Source: Phocaeicola dorei
Lineage (GTDB): Bacteria > Bacteroidota > Bacteroidia > Bacteroidales > Bacteroidaceae
Direction of reading: 5' to 3'
Assembly: GCF_013009555.1 (NCBI RefSeq)
Contig: NZ_CP046176.1
Coordinates: 4,929,501 to 4,993,500, forward strand
Length of the DNA: 64,000 bases
Shown piece after piece: positions 25,958 through 35,321 of the stretch (the stretch's first letter is position 1; every line of letters begins with the position of its first letter). The notes beneath the pieces are model-generated. The model saw only the letters and a list, made by a program, of their open reading frames with translations. It did not search any database and was not told the origin of the DNA. A program made the translations under genes and the position numbers.

Positions 25958-28900
25958 ATGCTAAACGTACAATCTCTAACCAAAAGGACAGTTGCACAGA
26001 TAGTAGTCTTTGCATTACTCCTATTAAACAGTACACTGGCATTTGCTCAAAGTCAAGTCAACGGTCTTGTTACGGACAAAACCGGAGAACCTCTCATCGG
26101 GGTAAATGTAGTGGAAAAAGGTACTACCAACGGTGTTATCACTGACTTTAACGGACAGTTTACACTGAATGTAGCACAAGGAAAGACACTCGTATTCTCT
26201 TACGTGGGTTACACTACCCAGGAAATTACAGTAAAAGGATCTTCTTTGAAGATTATTATGGAAGAAGATTCTAAAACATTAGATGAAGTTGTGGTAGTAG
26301 GTTATGGCAGCATGAGTCGTAAGGATGTAACCAGCTCCATTACCACTGTGAAAGCAGACAAACTGAATATAGGAGTTTATTCTGACCCTGGACAGTTGCT
26401 GCAAGGTAAAGTCCCTGGTTTGACGGTAGTACAAAGCAGCGATCCGACTTCTGGTACTGCTTCTATCTCTTTACGTGGGGCTTCTTCTCTGCGTACCGGT
26501 GCGGCAATGGAACCTTATTATGTTATTGACGGTATTCCCGGTATGTCATTAAGTCTGATTGCTCCCGAAGATATTGAAAGCATTGACGTACTTCGTGACG
26601 CTTCTGCAACGGCTATTTATGGCTCCAAGGCTGCTAACGGTGTAATCTTGATTACCACCAAAAAAGGTAGTAAAAGTGAGCACACTTCTGTAAACTACAG
26701 CGCATATCTTGCATTTGACAACATTGCCAAGCGTTTAGATATGATGACTGCCGACGAACTCCGCACCTATGCCAAGGAAAATAACATCACTCTTCCGAAT
26801 GACAAAGGAGCAAACACCAATTGGAACGATGAAGTACTGCGCACAGCAATCAGTCATAACCATAACGTTTCTATCAATGGCGGTTCAGAAAAGACTCAAT
26901 ACAGTGCCAGCATGAGTTATCAAAACAAACAAGGTATCGTACGTGGTACAGATTTCGAGCGTTTCGGCGGCCGCGCATTTTTGCAAACCAAAGCACTGAA
27001 TGATCGGCTCACCTTAGCCTTTAACATGAATGCCGCACAATCAAAAGGTACCACCGTTGATTCCGCCAAAGATGGCCAATCCGTATTCGACGCCATGAAT
27101 TATTATTCTCCACTAGTTCCTGTCACCAACGCAGACGGTTCTTGGTATAGCGACAAAACTATCTCCCAAAACTTCAATCCTGTATCCATGATCAATGAAG
27201 ATACTTTTGAAAACAACAAGAAACTCCTTCAAGGAACAGCCAAAGGTACTTTAGATATCACTAAGGACTTAAAATGGAACTTAAGTCTTTCCTATCAAGA
27301 CGAACAATATATATGGAACGAATACCATACCAGCAAATCCCAATATAACACCCGAAATGGCGAAGCTAAACGTATTGCAACAGAAAACAAGAAAAAAATT
27401 CTTGAAACATACATAAACTATGATCATACATTCGCCAATATCCACAAACTGGGCCTGATGGCCGGTTATTCATGGGAACAGAATGATGACAATGACAGTT
27501 TCGGTCTGGATGTCTACGACTTTTACAATGATAACACCACTTTTTATAATCTGAACCTTGCCAATAAAATGGATTGGCAGAATGGCGGTATCACCAGCAA
27601 TAATAACGGTCATTTGGAAACTTTACGTATGATCTCATTTTATGGACGTATCAACTACTCCTTCAACAGCAAATACCTGCTTCAAGCAACAATTCGCCGT
27701 GACGGCTCCTCTGCCTTTGGAAAGAACAACCGTTGGGGAACTTTTCCATCTGCATCGTTGGCATGGCGTATGAGCGAAGAAAAGTTCATCAAAGATTTAA
27801 ATGTTTTCGATGACTTGAAGTTCCGTGTTGGTTATGGTGTTAGTGGTAACTCACTCGGATTCGGAGCTTATTCGGCTATCCAGACTTACAGTACTTCAGG
27901 TTGGTTCAACTATACAAACGCCAATGGCACACAGAATAGTTACCATACCCTGGCAGCCGCCTCAAATGCCAATCCAGACCTAAAATGGGAACGTACAGCC
28001 ATGTTGAACATCGGGCTGGACTTCAGCTTCTTTGGAGGCAGATTAGGAGGAACCATCGAATACTATGACAAGCGTACCAGCGACCTGATATACACTTACG
28101 AGGTTTCCACAAACCGCTATCCTTTCGGAACCATGCCGGCCAATGTGGGAGATATCAGCAATAAAGGTATTGAATTTACCATTAATGCCACTCCCATACA
28201 AACAAAAAATTTCTCTTGGCAAACCAGTTTGAACTTATCTCATAATAAAAATAACGTAGAAAGTATATCCAACAGCGAATATTCCGTAGATTATATCCGT
28301 GCAGCCGATCCTGAAATCGCAGGTTATTCTTCAAATGCAGACGTACAGCGCATCATGGAAGGACATCCTATCGGCACCTTCTACACCTACGAATGGGCCG
28401 GCTACAATAACCAAGGAGTATCCATCTTTTATGTACACGATCCTGAAACGGGTGAACGTACAGGCGAAACGACCACAGATCCTGAAACAGACAGAGACCG
28501 TACTATTATCGGTTGCGCACAACCTGACTTAAATTTAGGCTGGAGCAATAACTTCCAATACAAGAACTGGAATCTCGATTTATTCTTTACTGGTGTTTTT
28601 GGACAAGATATCTACAACGCCACTGCAGAACAATACTCTAATGTTTCTTTTGTGAAAGAAGGCCGCAATGTATTAAAAAGCGTAGCTACCGAACACCGTG
28701 CTACTGACACACAATCTCAAGCACCATCCAATCGCTGGATAGAGAACGGTAGTTATTTCCGTCTGTCCTCAGTCTCATTGGGATATACTTTCGGCAAAAT
28801 TGGTAACTGGATAAACTCGCTCAAGCTATACGCCACTTGTAATAATGTATTCACCATTACCGGTTACTCCGGCCGTGATCCGGAAATCAACCTTGGAGGC

Positions 28901-28981
28901 TTGGAACCGGGCATGGACAGACGTACCAATTACTATCCGCGTACCCGTTCATTTATGATCGGTCTAAACGTGAACTTCTAA
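25958..28981 (+). CDS. SusC-like TonB-dependent transporter, PUL 1
   Basis: Imports the glycan captured by its SusD partner through the outer membrane. 1007 residues: signal peptide ending FAQ (about 30), carboxypeptidase-regulatory-like domain (about 33-110, VNGLVTDKTGEPLIGVNV), TonB-box region LDEVVVVGYGS (about 110-120), plug (120-240) and a 22-strand barrel ending GLNVNF. Length and pattern are normal for SusC. The SusD gene follows after about 20 bases. The IS5-family element upstream may block its expression from the GH89 promoter. Confidence 0.95.
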   Translation: MLNVQSLTKRTVAQIVVFALLLLNSTLAFAQSQVNGLVTDKTGEPLIGVNVVEKGTTNGVITDFNGQFTLNVAQGKTLVFSYVGYTTQEITVKGSSLKIIMEEDSKTLDEVVVVGYGSMSRKDVTSSITTVKADKLNIGVYSDPGQLLQGKVPGLTVVQSSDPTSGTASISLRGASSLRTGAAMEPYYVIDGIPGMSLSLIAPEDIESIDVLRDASATAIYGSKAANGVILITTKKGSKSEHTSVNYSAYLAFDNIAKRLDMMTADELRTYAKENNITLPNDKGANTNWNDEVLRTAISHNHNVSINGGSEKTQYSASMSYQNKQGIVRGTDFERFGGRAFLQTKALNDRLTLAFNMNAAQSKGTTVDSAKDGQSVFDAMNYYSPLVPVTNADGSWYSDKTISQNFNPVSMINEDTFENNKKLLQGTAKGTLDITKDLKWNLSLSYQDEQYIWNEYHTSKSQYNTRNGEAKRIATENKKKILETYINYDHTFANIHKLGLMAGYSWEQNDDNDSFGLDVYDFYNDNTTFYNLNLANKMDWQNGGITSNNNGHLETLRMISFYGRINYSFNSKYLLQATIRRDGSSAFGKNNRWGTFPSASLAWRMSEEKFIKDLNVFDDLKFRVGYGVSGNSLGFGAYSAIQTYSTSGWFNYTNANGTQNSYHTLAAASNANPDLKWERTAMLNIGLDFSFFGGRLGGTIEYYDKRTSDLIYTYEVSTNRYPFGTMPANVGDISNKGIEFTINATPIQTKNFSWQTSLNLSHNKNNVESISNSEYSVDYIRAADPEIAGYSSNADVQRIMEGHPIGTFYTYEWAGYNNQGVSIFYVHDPETGERTGETTTDPETDRDRTIIGCAQPDLNLGWSNNFQYKNWNLDLFFTGVFGQDIYNATAEQYSNVSFVKEGRNVLKSVATEHRATDTQSQAPSNRWIENGSYFRLSSVSLGYTFGKIGNWINSLKLYATCNNVFTITGYSGRDPEINLGGLEPGMDRRTNYYPRTRSFMIGLNVNF

Positions 28982-29001
28982 CCATATAATTGAAAACTGA
29001 T

Positions 29002-30642
29002 ATGAAAAATAACATAAAATTAACAACCTGGCTGGTAGGTAGTCTGCTTACCTTCTCCGCCTGCACAGATCTAAATGTGGATCTTAAGTCCACTTATACC
29101 GAATACCCGGATTCCGAAATTGCCAAGGAAGCTAAAATGGCAGGTTTGTATTATGGATTCGGCGGAGCATTAGGACGTCGTTATATGGAAGCTGCCCTGC
29201 TGTCTTCCGATGAGTTCATGGCAGTAACATTTGGTGGTAACTGGTATGATGGCGGCAACTATATCCATTCCTCTCTTCACGCCAGCCTTCCAGGCGACGC
29301 ACACGTGGACTGGGCTGGTGATATTCCGGCTGCAATCACAAAATGCAACCAAGCAATTTTTGACTTGGGTGGAGAAGATGAAAACAATGCCGAACAGGAA
29401 GCCTTGATTGCTCCGGCACTTGCCATGCGTGCTTTCTATCATTTTATTTTTATGGATACATTCGGAGCAACTCCCAAATTAGACCACTTGATCGGCGATT
29501 CTGAAGCTATCGACCGTTCTCCCCGTTCCGAAATTACAAAATTTATCGAAAGCGACCTGCTCCGTGCTTTGGCTTCCGGCGGTTTAAAAGAAGATGTTGA
29601 TGCTTCCACTTATGGCAAACCAACCAAATGGATGGCTGAGGCTCTCCTTGCCAAACTCTATATAAACTGGGCTGTTTATACCTGTGATGATGTAGCTACT
29701 TATGATCCAAGCATGACTAATTCCAAATTGAATGATGTCATAAAATATTGCGATGATATCATCGCCTCCGGTCATTTCAATCTCAGTGATGGTTATCGCA
29801 AGAAATTCATGCCAGACAACGGCTATCAGATTAAGGATTTCATCTATGCAATGCCATACCAAAATAATGAAACATCAACCAGAGCCAATACTTACGCCCG
29901 TTTCCAATTCTGGCCTAAATTCAACAATGATGGTGCGGACGGTAAAGGACTGTTCGGCATAACACTATCCCAAAATGCCGGAGGCATTTTCATCGTTACT
30001 CCCGAGGCGGCAGACCGTTTTTGCCTGGAAGGAGATGAACGCAATGAGATCATCATGAAAGGTGCGATCAACTATTATGACATCAGCACACATACAATGG
30101 GAACAGAACCTTATATATACAACGGACAACAAGTTGTCCTCACCAAGAACATCACCATCTTGAATGACCAAATGGATCTTGGAAATGACTTGAACGCATG
30201 GTGCCAGGGATACCGATGCATCAAATGGGCTATTCAAGCAGACGATTATAACCTCTATAACCGCAATCAAAGCAATGATGTACCTATCCTCCGTTATGCA
30301 GATATTCTGCTGATGAAAGCAGAAGCTATTCTACGGGGGGCAACAGCCACTAACGGCGACACGCCACAATCCCTATTCAACCAAATACGCAGCTATTGTA
30401 ACGCTCCATTATTAGAGCATACTCCTTCATTAAACGAGTTACTTGAAGAGCGTGGCCGTGAATTTTATGCAGAGACATGGCGACGTAATGATCTAATCCG
30501 TTTTGGAAAGTTCGAAGACGACTGGGGATATAAAAATCAATATCATCCGGAAGCTCAAACCGAAAAATGGCGTAGGATCTTTCCTGTATCTGTCGGCTTG
30601 ATGAATTCAAACACCAACTGGAAGCAAAATTACGGTTATTAA
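29002..30642 (+). CDS. SusD-like surface glycan-binding lipoprotein, PUL 1
   Basis: 546 residues. The lipoprotein signal has its Cys at residue 21 (LLTFSAC), and the SusD/RagB fold has helical TPR-like repeats (for example NAEQEALIAPALAMRAFYHF). The C-terminal part carries the common ERGREFYAETWRRNDLIRFG motif. It caps the SusC pore and binds the substrate at the cell surface. The ATG at 29002 is used; the open frame's earlier TTG would break the lipoprotein signal. A hairpin follows the stop. Confidence 0.94.
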   Translation: MKNNIKLTTWLVGSLLTFSACTDLNVDLKSTYTEYPDSEIAKEAKMAGLYYGFGGALGRRYMEAALLSSDEFMAVTFGGNWYDGGNYIHSSLHASLPGDAHVDWAGDIPAAITKCNQAIFDLGGEDENNAEQEALIAPALAMRAFYHFIFMDTFGATPKLDHLIGDSEAIDRSPRSEITKFIESDLLRALASGGLKEDVDASTYGKPTKWMAEALLAKLYINWAVYTCDDVATYDPSMTNSKLNDVIKYCDDIIASGHFNLSDGYRKKFMPDNGYQIKDFIYAMPYQNNETSTRANTYARFQFWPKFNNDGADGKGLFGITLSQNAGGIFIVTPEAADRFCLEGDERNEIIMKGAINYYDISTHTMGTEPYIYNGQQVVLTKNITILNDQMDLGNDLNAWCQGYRCIKWAIQADDYNLYNRNQSNDVPILRYADILLMKAEAILRGATATNGDTPQSLFNQIRSYCNAPLLEHTPSLNELLEERGREFYAETWRRNDLIRFGKFEDDWGYKNQYHPEAQTEKWRRIFPVSVGLMNSNTNWKQNYGY

Positions 30643-30655
30643 TAAATTAAATAAG

Positions 30656-30693
30656 TTTTTATAAGGGCTTGTTACAGCAAGCTCTTATAAAAA
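30656..30693 (+). terminator. Long hairpin after susD of PUL 1
   Basis: TTTTTATAAGGGCTTG and CAAGCTCTTATAAAAA form a stem of about 16 bp around a short loop. It lies between susD and the GDPD gene, so it could cap the susCD transcript or act as a partial terminator or RNA-stability element that lowers enzyme expression relative to transporter. Confidence 0.65.
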
Positions 30694-30715
30694 CCTTTAA
30701 AGCAAAAAATAATTC

Positions 30716-31528
30716 ATGAAACTTCATCAAATCTTATTGCTTCATATTGCGACATCTATCTTGGCATTATTCCCATCTCCTATATATGCCCAAAAAATGA
30801 TGTACCAGGACTCTATCGAAATCGTAGTACACAGAGGAGCGAACCATATAGCGCCGGAAAACACCATTCCATCAGCTCTAGCTGCATTGGAACATGGAGC
30901 CGGCTGGATAGAAGTGGATGTGCGCAAAAGTAAAGACAATATACTTTATAATCTGCACGATGAAACTTTGGACCGTACTACCAACGGTAAAGGTCCCATT
31001 CAAGATATGCTATCCAAAGATATTGAAAAATTAGACGCCGGCAGTTGGTTTAGTTCTCGATTTACCGGCATTCACGTACCCCGTATAGCCGAAATGCTAG
31101 ACACCCTACAAGGAAAGGCACACATTTTTTTTGATGTAAAACGAGGAACTCCGATAAAAGATTTGGTTATATTAGTACGCCAAAAAGGATATGAAAATAA
31201 AAGCTTCTTCTGGTTTGCAGACTCTGAAATGCTGAAAGAATTTATCAGAATCGCTCCGGAAATGAAGATTAAAGTAAATGCCTCCAATATAGCGGCTCTG
31301 AAGAAATGGATGAAAATATGCACCCCGGCCTATGTAGAAACAGATATCCTCAATATCACCCCTCAATTCAAAGAATTCTGCAAAAGCAATCATATCAAGA
31401 TAATGGCTGCTATTCAGAATGCGAGTGAAAAAGAATATAAAAAAGCGATTGAAGCCCATCCCAATTTAGTCAATCTGGACCGGCCGGAACTCTTTGTAAA
31501 AATGCTCCGTCAGGAGATTAAAAAATAA
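30716..31528 (+). CDS. Glycerophosphodiester phosphodiesterase family protein
   Basis: Cleaves a phosphodiester bond, classically glycerophospho-alcohols to glycerol-3-phosphate. 270 residues with signal peptide (about 1-25, ending IYAQ). The complete GDPD metal/catalytic set is visible: H39-R40 (VVHRGAN), E48 (PENT), E66 and D68 (IEVDVR) and H81 (NLHDETLDRTTNG). It is exported, probably periplasmic. Placed in a PUL between susD and mannosidases, it suggests a substrate with a phosphodiester link rather than general phospholipid turnover. Confidence 0.9.
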   Translation: MKLHQILLLHIATSILALFPSPIYAQKMMYQDSIEIVVHRGANHIAPENTIPSALAALEHGAGWIEVDVRKSKDNILYNLHDETLDRTTNGKGPIQDMLSKDIEKLDAGSWFSSRFTGIHVPRIAEMLDTLQGKAHIFFDVKRGTPIKDLVILVRQKGYENKSFFWFADSEMLKEFIRIAPEMKIKVNASNIAALKKWMKICTPAYVETDILNITPQFKEFCKSNHIKIMAAIQNASEKEYKKAIEAHPNLVNLDRPELFVKMLRQEIKK

Positions 31529-31547
31529 CCCTTTTCCAAGAAGAGCC

Positions 31548-33881
31548 ATGAAAAGTACCCTATCTTATCTGCTGATTCTATGTAGCCTGTTCATGTCTTG
31601 CACCGGACATCAGGAAGAATCCCTATTGTCCTATGTAGATACCCGTACGGGAACTGCACCGAGCGTAACCCATACCGCAGGACTTTTCGGCAAAAATACC
31701 GAAGAGTACGGACAGACGCTGCCTGCCGTCCTAGAGCCCAACGGAATGAACTTTTGGACTCCCCAGACACAAGATACAGAAATAAAATGCAAGGCTCCCT
31801 ATTATTACAAAGATAAGAAGATACAGGGGTTCCGCAATTCACATTGGATTGTCGGAGGGTGTACACAAGATTACGGTTCCATGACCTTGATGCCTGTATC
31901 GGGTACACTGAAATATCTCCCCCAAGACCGAGGAAGCCTGTTCTCTCACCAAGAAGAAACAGCAACGCCTGCCTATTACTCCGTCCTTCTCAAAGATTAT
32001 TCCATTTTTGCAGAAATGACCGGACGTTCCCGTTCAGCCATTTTCCGATTCACTTATAACCAACCGGAAGATGCTTATCTCATAGTCAATCCTAACAGCG
32101 ATGAAGGAGAAGGATATATTGAAATCGATACTATAAAAAAACAGATACGCGGATACAATCCCGTACACCGTATCTATCAAGGCTGGGGAGCCCCCGCCGG
32201 ATACAACGGGTACTTTGTCATTGAATATCAAAATGAAATAGAGGAATATGGAACATTCCGGCATGACAGTCTCTTCGCCGGACAACGACAGATAGCCGAT
32301 GGAACAGGTATAGGTGCATATCTCCGGTTCAAAATACACCCAGAAGAACCCGTATTAATCAAAGCCGCTTCCTCTTTTACTGACATGGAAGGCGCTCAAA
32401 AGAATCTGGACACCGAGATACCTCATTGGGATTTTGACCGCACCCGGCAGGAACTGAACTCCATCTGGGAACAAAGGCTTTCACAAGTTACAGTACAGAC
32501 AAACAGCCGAAACGATAAAGAAAAATTTTACGGAGCACTCTACCGTGCCTCATTCCTGCCACGTACATTCAATGATGTAGACGGGCGCTACCCTTCTTTC
32601 TCCACAGGACACCCGTTCAGACAATCAGCCAACGGTAGAAATTACTATGAAGATTACAGTATGTGGGATACTTACCGCGCTCTCCATCCGTTAATCAATA
32701 TCCTGACCCCAAAGAAAGCCGGAGACATGATGCAATCATTGGTGGACAAATATGAACAAGGTGGCTGGCTGCCTATATTCCCTTGTTGGAACAGTTATAC
32801 CGCAGCCATGATAGGCGATCATTGCATCTCCGCACTGGGAGATGCCTATATCAAAGGAATCCGTAATTTTGATATCAACAAAGCTTGCGAAGGAATGCTC
32901 CGGAACGCATTCAAGACCCCCTCCACCTATGAAGAATACAAAAACGGAATGGGACGACGCGCCTTGAATTCTTATCTGAAATATGGATACATTCCTTTGG
33001 AAGACAGCGTACCGGAAGCCTTTCACACCTGCGAACAAGTATCACGTACTTTAGAATATGCATACGATGATTTCGTATTGGCCCAAGTTCTGCAAAAGTT
33101 GGAAACATCAGATGATAACTTTCCTGATCCACAAAAAACAGAACTTTATGATACACTAATGATACGTGCACGATATTACCGTAACGTAATAAACCCTGGC
33201 ACCGGATATGCCCAAGGCAGATACGCTGACGGCAGTTTCCTCAGCGATACCGGTAACGCTTTTTCCTTCACCCGCTTCATCACCGAAGGAGCTCCCTGCC
33301 ACTATACTTGGTATGCTCCCCATGATGTATACGGACTGATGGAATGTATGGGTGGAAAAGAAAAATACATCGCCAAACTGGATTCCATGTTCAGCGAACA
33401 CCGCTACTGGCACGGCAACGAACCTTGCCACCAGATAGCCTACCTCTTCAACTATGCCGGACAGCCTTGGAAAACCCAACGCGAGGTGCGTCATATTATG
33501 GAAACAGAATATCTGAATGCTCCCGGTGGACTGTCAGGTAATGATGACGCAGGGCAAATGTCTGCCTGGTATGTATTTTCTGCTATGGGATTCTATCCGG
33601 TATGTCCCGGTACACCTTATTATATAATAGGAAGCCCTTCTTTTCCCCGGATGAGCATCTGTTTGGAAAATGGAAAGACGTTCACCATACTGGCCCACAA
33701 CGCTAATGAAAAGAATGTATACATCCAGTCGGCGCGCCTGAACGGAAAAGAGTATGACAAGAATTACTTTACACATCAGGATATAGTACAGGGAGGAACG
33801 TTAGAGTTCCAGATGGGACCGAATCCGAACCCGAACTGGGGAGCATCTACCCTCAGCCTACCTCCAGAAACAATGAAATAA
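31548..33881 (+). CDS. GH92 alpha-mannosidase, lipoprotein form
   Basis: GH92 enzymes are calcium-dependent inverting exo-alpha-mannosidases. 777 residues, lipoprotein Cys18 (LFMSC), N-terminal beta-sandwich (about 25-290) and (alpha/alpha)6 catalytic domain with family motifs YEDYSMWDTYRALHPL, GGWLPIFPCWNSY, NEPCHQIAYLFNYAGQPWKT and GNDDAGQMSAWY (about 664-675). It is likely to be membrane anchored. The bond specificity (1,2, 1,3, 1,6 or mannosyl phosphate) cannot be read from the sequence. A paralogue lies at 35322. Confidence 0.94.
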   Translation: MKSTLSYLLILCSLFMSCTGHQEESLLSYVDTRTGTAPSVTHTAGLFGKNTEEYGQTLPAVLEPNGMNFWTPQTQDTEIKCKAPYYYKDKKIQGFRNSHWIVGGCTQDYGSMTLMPVSGTLKYLPQDRGSLFSHQEETATPAYYSVLLKDYSIFAEMTGRSRSAIFRFTYNQPEDAYLIVNPNSDEGEGYIEIDTIKKQIRGYNPVHRIYQGWGAPAGYNGYFVIEYQNEIEEYGTFRHDSLFAGQRQIADGTGIGAYLRFKIHPEEPVLIKAASSFTDMEGAQKNLDTEIPHWDFDRTRQELNSIWEQRLSQVTVQTNSRNDKEKFYGALYRASFLPRTFNDVDGRYPSFSTGHPFRQSANGRNYYEDYSMWDTYRALHPLINILTPKKAGDMMQSLVDKYEQGGWLPIFPCWNSYTAAMIGDHCISALGDAYIKGIRNFDINKACEGMLRNAFKTPSTYEEYKNGMGRRALNSYLKYGYIPLEDSVPEAFHTCEQVSRTLEYAYDDFVLAQVLQKLETSDDNFPDPQKTELYDTLMIRARYYRNVINPGTGYAQGRYADGSFLSDTGNAFSFTRFITEGAPCHYTWYAPHDVYGLMECMGGKEKYIAKLDSMFSEHRYWHGNEPCHQIAYLFNYAGQPWKTQREVRHIMETEYLNAPGGLSGNDDAGQMSAWYVFSAMGFYPVCPGTPYYIIGSPSFPRMSICLENGKTFTILAHNANEKNVYIQSARLNGKEYDKNYFTHQDIVQGGTLEFQMGPNPNPNWGASTLSLPPETMK

Positions 33882-33906
33882 ACGTCAAAAATAAAAAAAC
33901 ATAGAT

Positions 33907-35319
33907 ATGAAGAAACAACCTATTATCAGCCTCTTATGCTGCTTTCTGTTATTCGTAGCAGGATGCAGCACCCCCCATCAGGGAAATACGTATGACATTA
34001 TAGCCTTTGGAGCAAAAGGAGATGGCAAAACAGATGATGCTGCCGCCATACAACGTGCTATCAATGCCTGTTCCGCTGCCGGTGGAGGAACCGTAATCAT
34101 TCCTGCCGGACACACCTTTCTATGTGGCCCACTGCAACTGGCATCCTATGTGAATCTCCATTTGGAACCCAACTCCCGATTGCTAGCCAACCCCGATGAA
34201 AGCATCTATACAGAAAGCGCATTCCGCGAAAACCGTGGCGAAGGAATGATGTGGATCAGTGGAAAAGACTTAAAACAAATATCCATTACCGGTACAGGAG
34301 AAATAGACGGAAACGGAATCGCCTTCATGGGCAAAGAACTGGATGATTCCTACGAACTGAAGCCCGTCACTGATTTTGATCCACGCCCACATGTGCTTAC
34401 CCTTATCAATGTGGAGAAGACCGTTATCCGTGACATCACGATCCGGAACAGTGCTTATTGGACAGTACATCTGATAGGCTGTTATGATGCTTTGATTGAC
34501 GGCATCTCTTTATTGAATAATCTAAAAATACGTAACGGTGACGGTATTGATGTGGATCACTCCAAAAAAGTACGTATAGCAAACTGCTTCATTGAATCGG
34601 GTGATGACTGCATTTGCCTGAAGAATCGTCGGGAATTTGAAGAATATGGCTCTTGCGAAGATATTGTAGTGACTAATTGCGTCATGACTTCACGCTCATG
34701 CGCTATTAAGATAGGCTCGGAAAATATGGACAAGATTGATAATGTATTATTCAATAATTGCATTATCAAAAACAGCAACCGGGGCATCGGCATACAAAAC
34801 CGGGATGAAGGTACTGTGAGCAATGTCATTTTCTCCAATATATTAGTAGACTGTATGTTCTATTCTGATGTATGGTGGGGTAAAGCGGAACCTATCTATG
34901 TCACCTCATACCCTCGTGCCGTAGGCAATCATAAAGATGCAGGCTGGCGTTTCCCCAAAGGTGCAACGAAAGGACACTCGGGAGAAGTCAGCAACATTTT
35001 CTTCAATCAGATTAAATGCACTAGTGAAAACGGCATTTTCGTAGGGGGAGACACTCCGGAGAAGGTGCACCATATCTATTTTGATGAAATAGATGTCAAG
35101 TTGTTAAAACGTACCGATTATGAAGGCGGTGTGTATGACAAACGTCCTTGTAACGGAGATGGTTTTGTATATGACAAGACTTATGCTTTCTATCTGGACA
35201 CCGCTTCGGATATTCGGATTACCGGCTGTAACATTTATTGGGCCTTCCCTCAATTGACACAAGCCGGAGGAGATATCAAAGAGAAGAATACAATACGTGT
35301 AAAAATAAACAAGAAATAA
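33907..35319 (+). CDS. GH28-family glycoside hydrolase (polygalacturonase-like), lipoprotein
   Basis: A 470-residue right-handed beta-helix with lipoprotein Cys20 (FVAGC). GH28 catalytic Asp residues are present in NGDGID (210-215) and SGDDCICLKN (231-240). The third classical motif GHG is replaced by SCAIKIGSE (264-272). That fits exo-acting or non-polygalacturonase members of the family. No pectin-type genes are nearby, so an alpha-linked uronic acid or related sugar in the PUL substrate is more likely than pectin; this is inference. It is cotranscribed with both GH92 genes (gaps of a few bases to 25 bases). Confidence 0.85.
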   Translation: MKKQPIISLLCCFLLFVAGCSTPHQGNTYDIIAFGAKGDGKTDDAAAIQRAINACSAAGGGTVIIPAGHTFLCGPLQLASYVNLHLEPNSRLLANPDESIYTESAFRENRGEGMMWISGKDLKQISITGTGEIDGNGIAFMGKELDDSYELKPVTDFDPRPHVLTLINVEKTVIRDITIRNSAYWTVHLIGCYDALIDGISLLNNLKIRNGDGIDVDHSKKVRIANCFIESGDDCICLKNRREFEEYGSCEDIVVTNCVMTSRSCAIKIGSENMDKIDNVLFNNCIIKNSNRGIGIQNRDEGTVSNVIFSNILVDCMFYSDVWWGKAEPIYVTSYPRAVGNHKDAGWRFPKGATKGHSGEVSNIFFNQIKCTSENGIFVGGDTPEKVHHIYFDEIDVKLLKRTDYEGGVYDKRPCNGDGFVYDKTYAFYLDTASDIRITGCNIYWAFPQLTQAGGDIKEKNTIRVKINKK

Positions 35320-35321
35320 TT

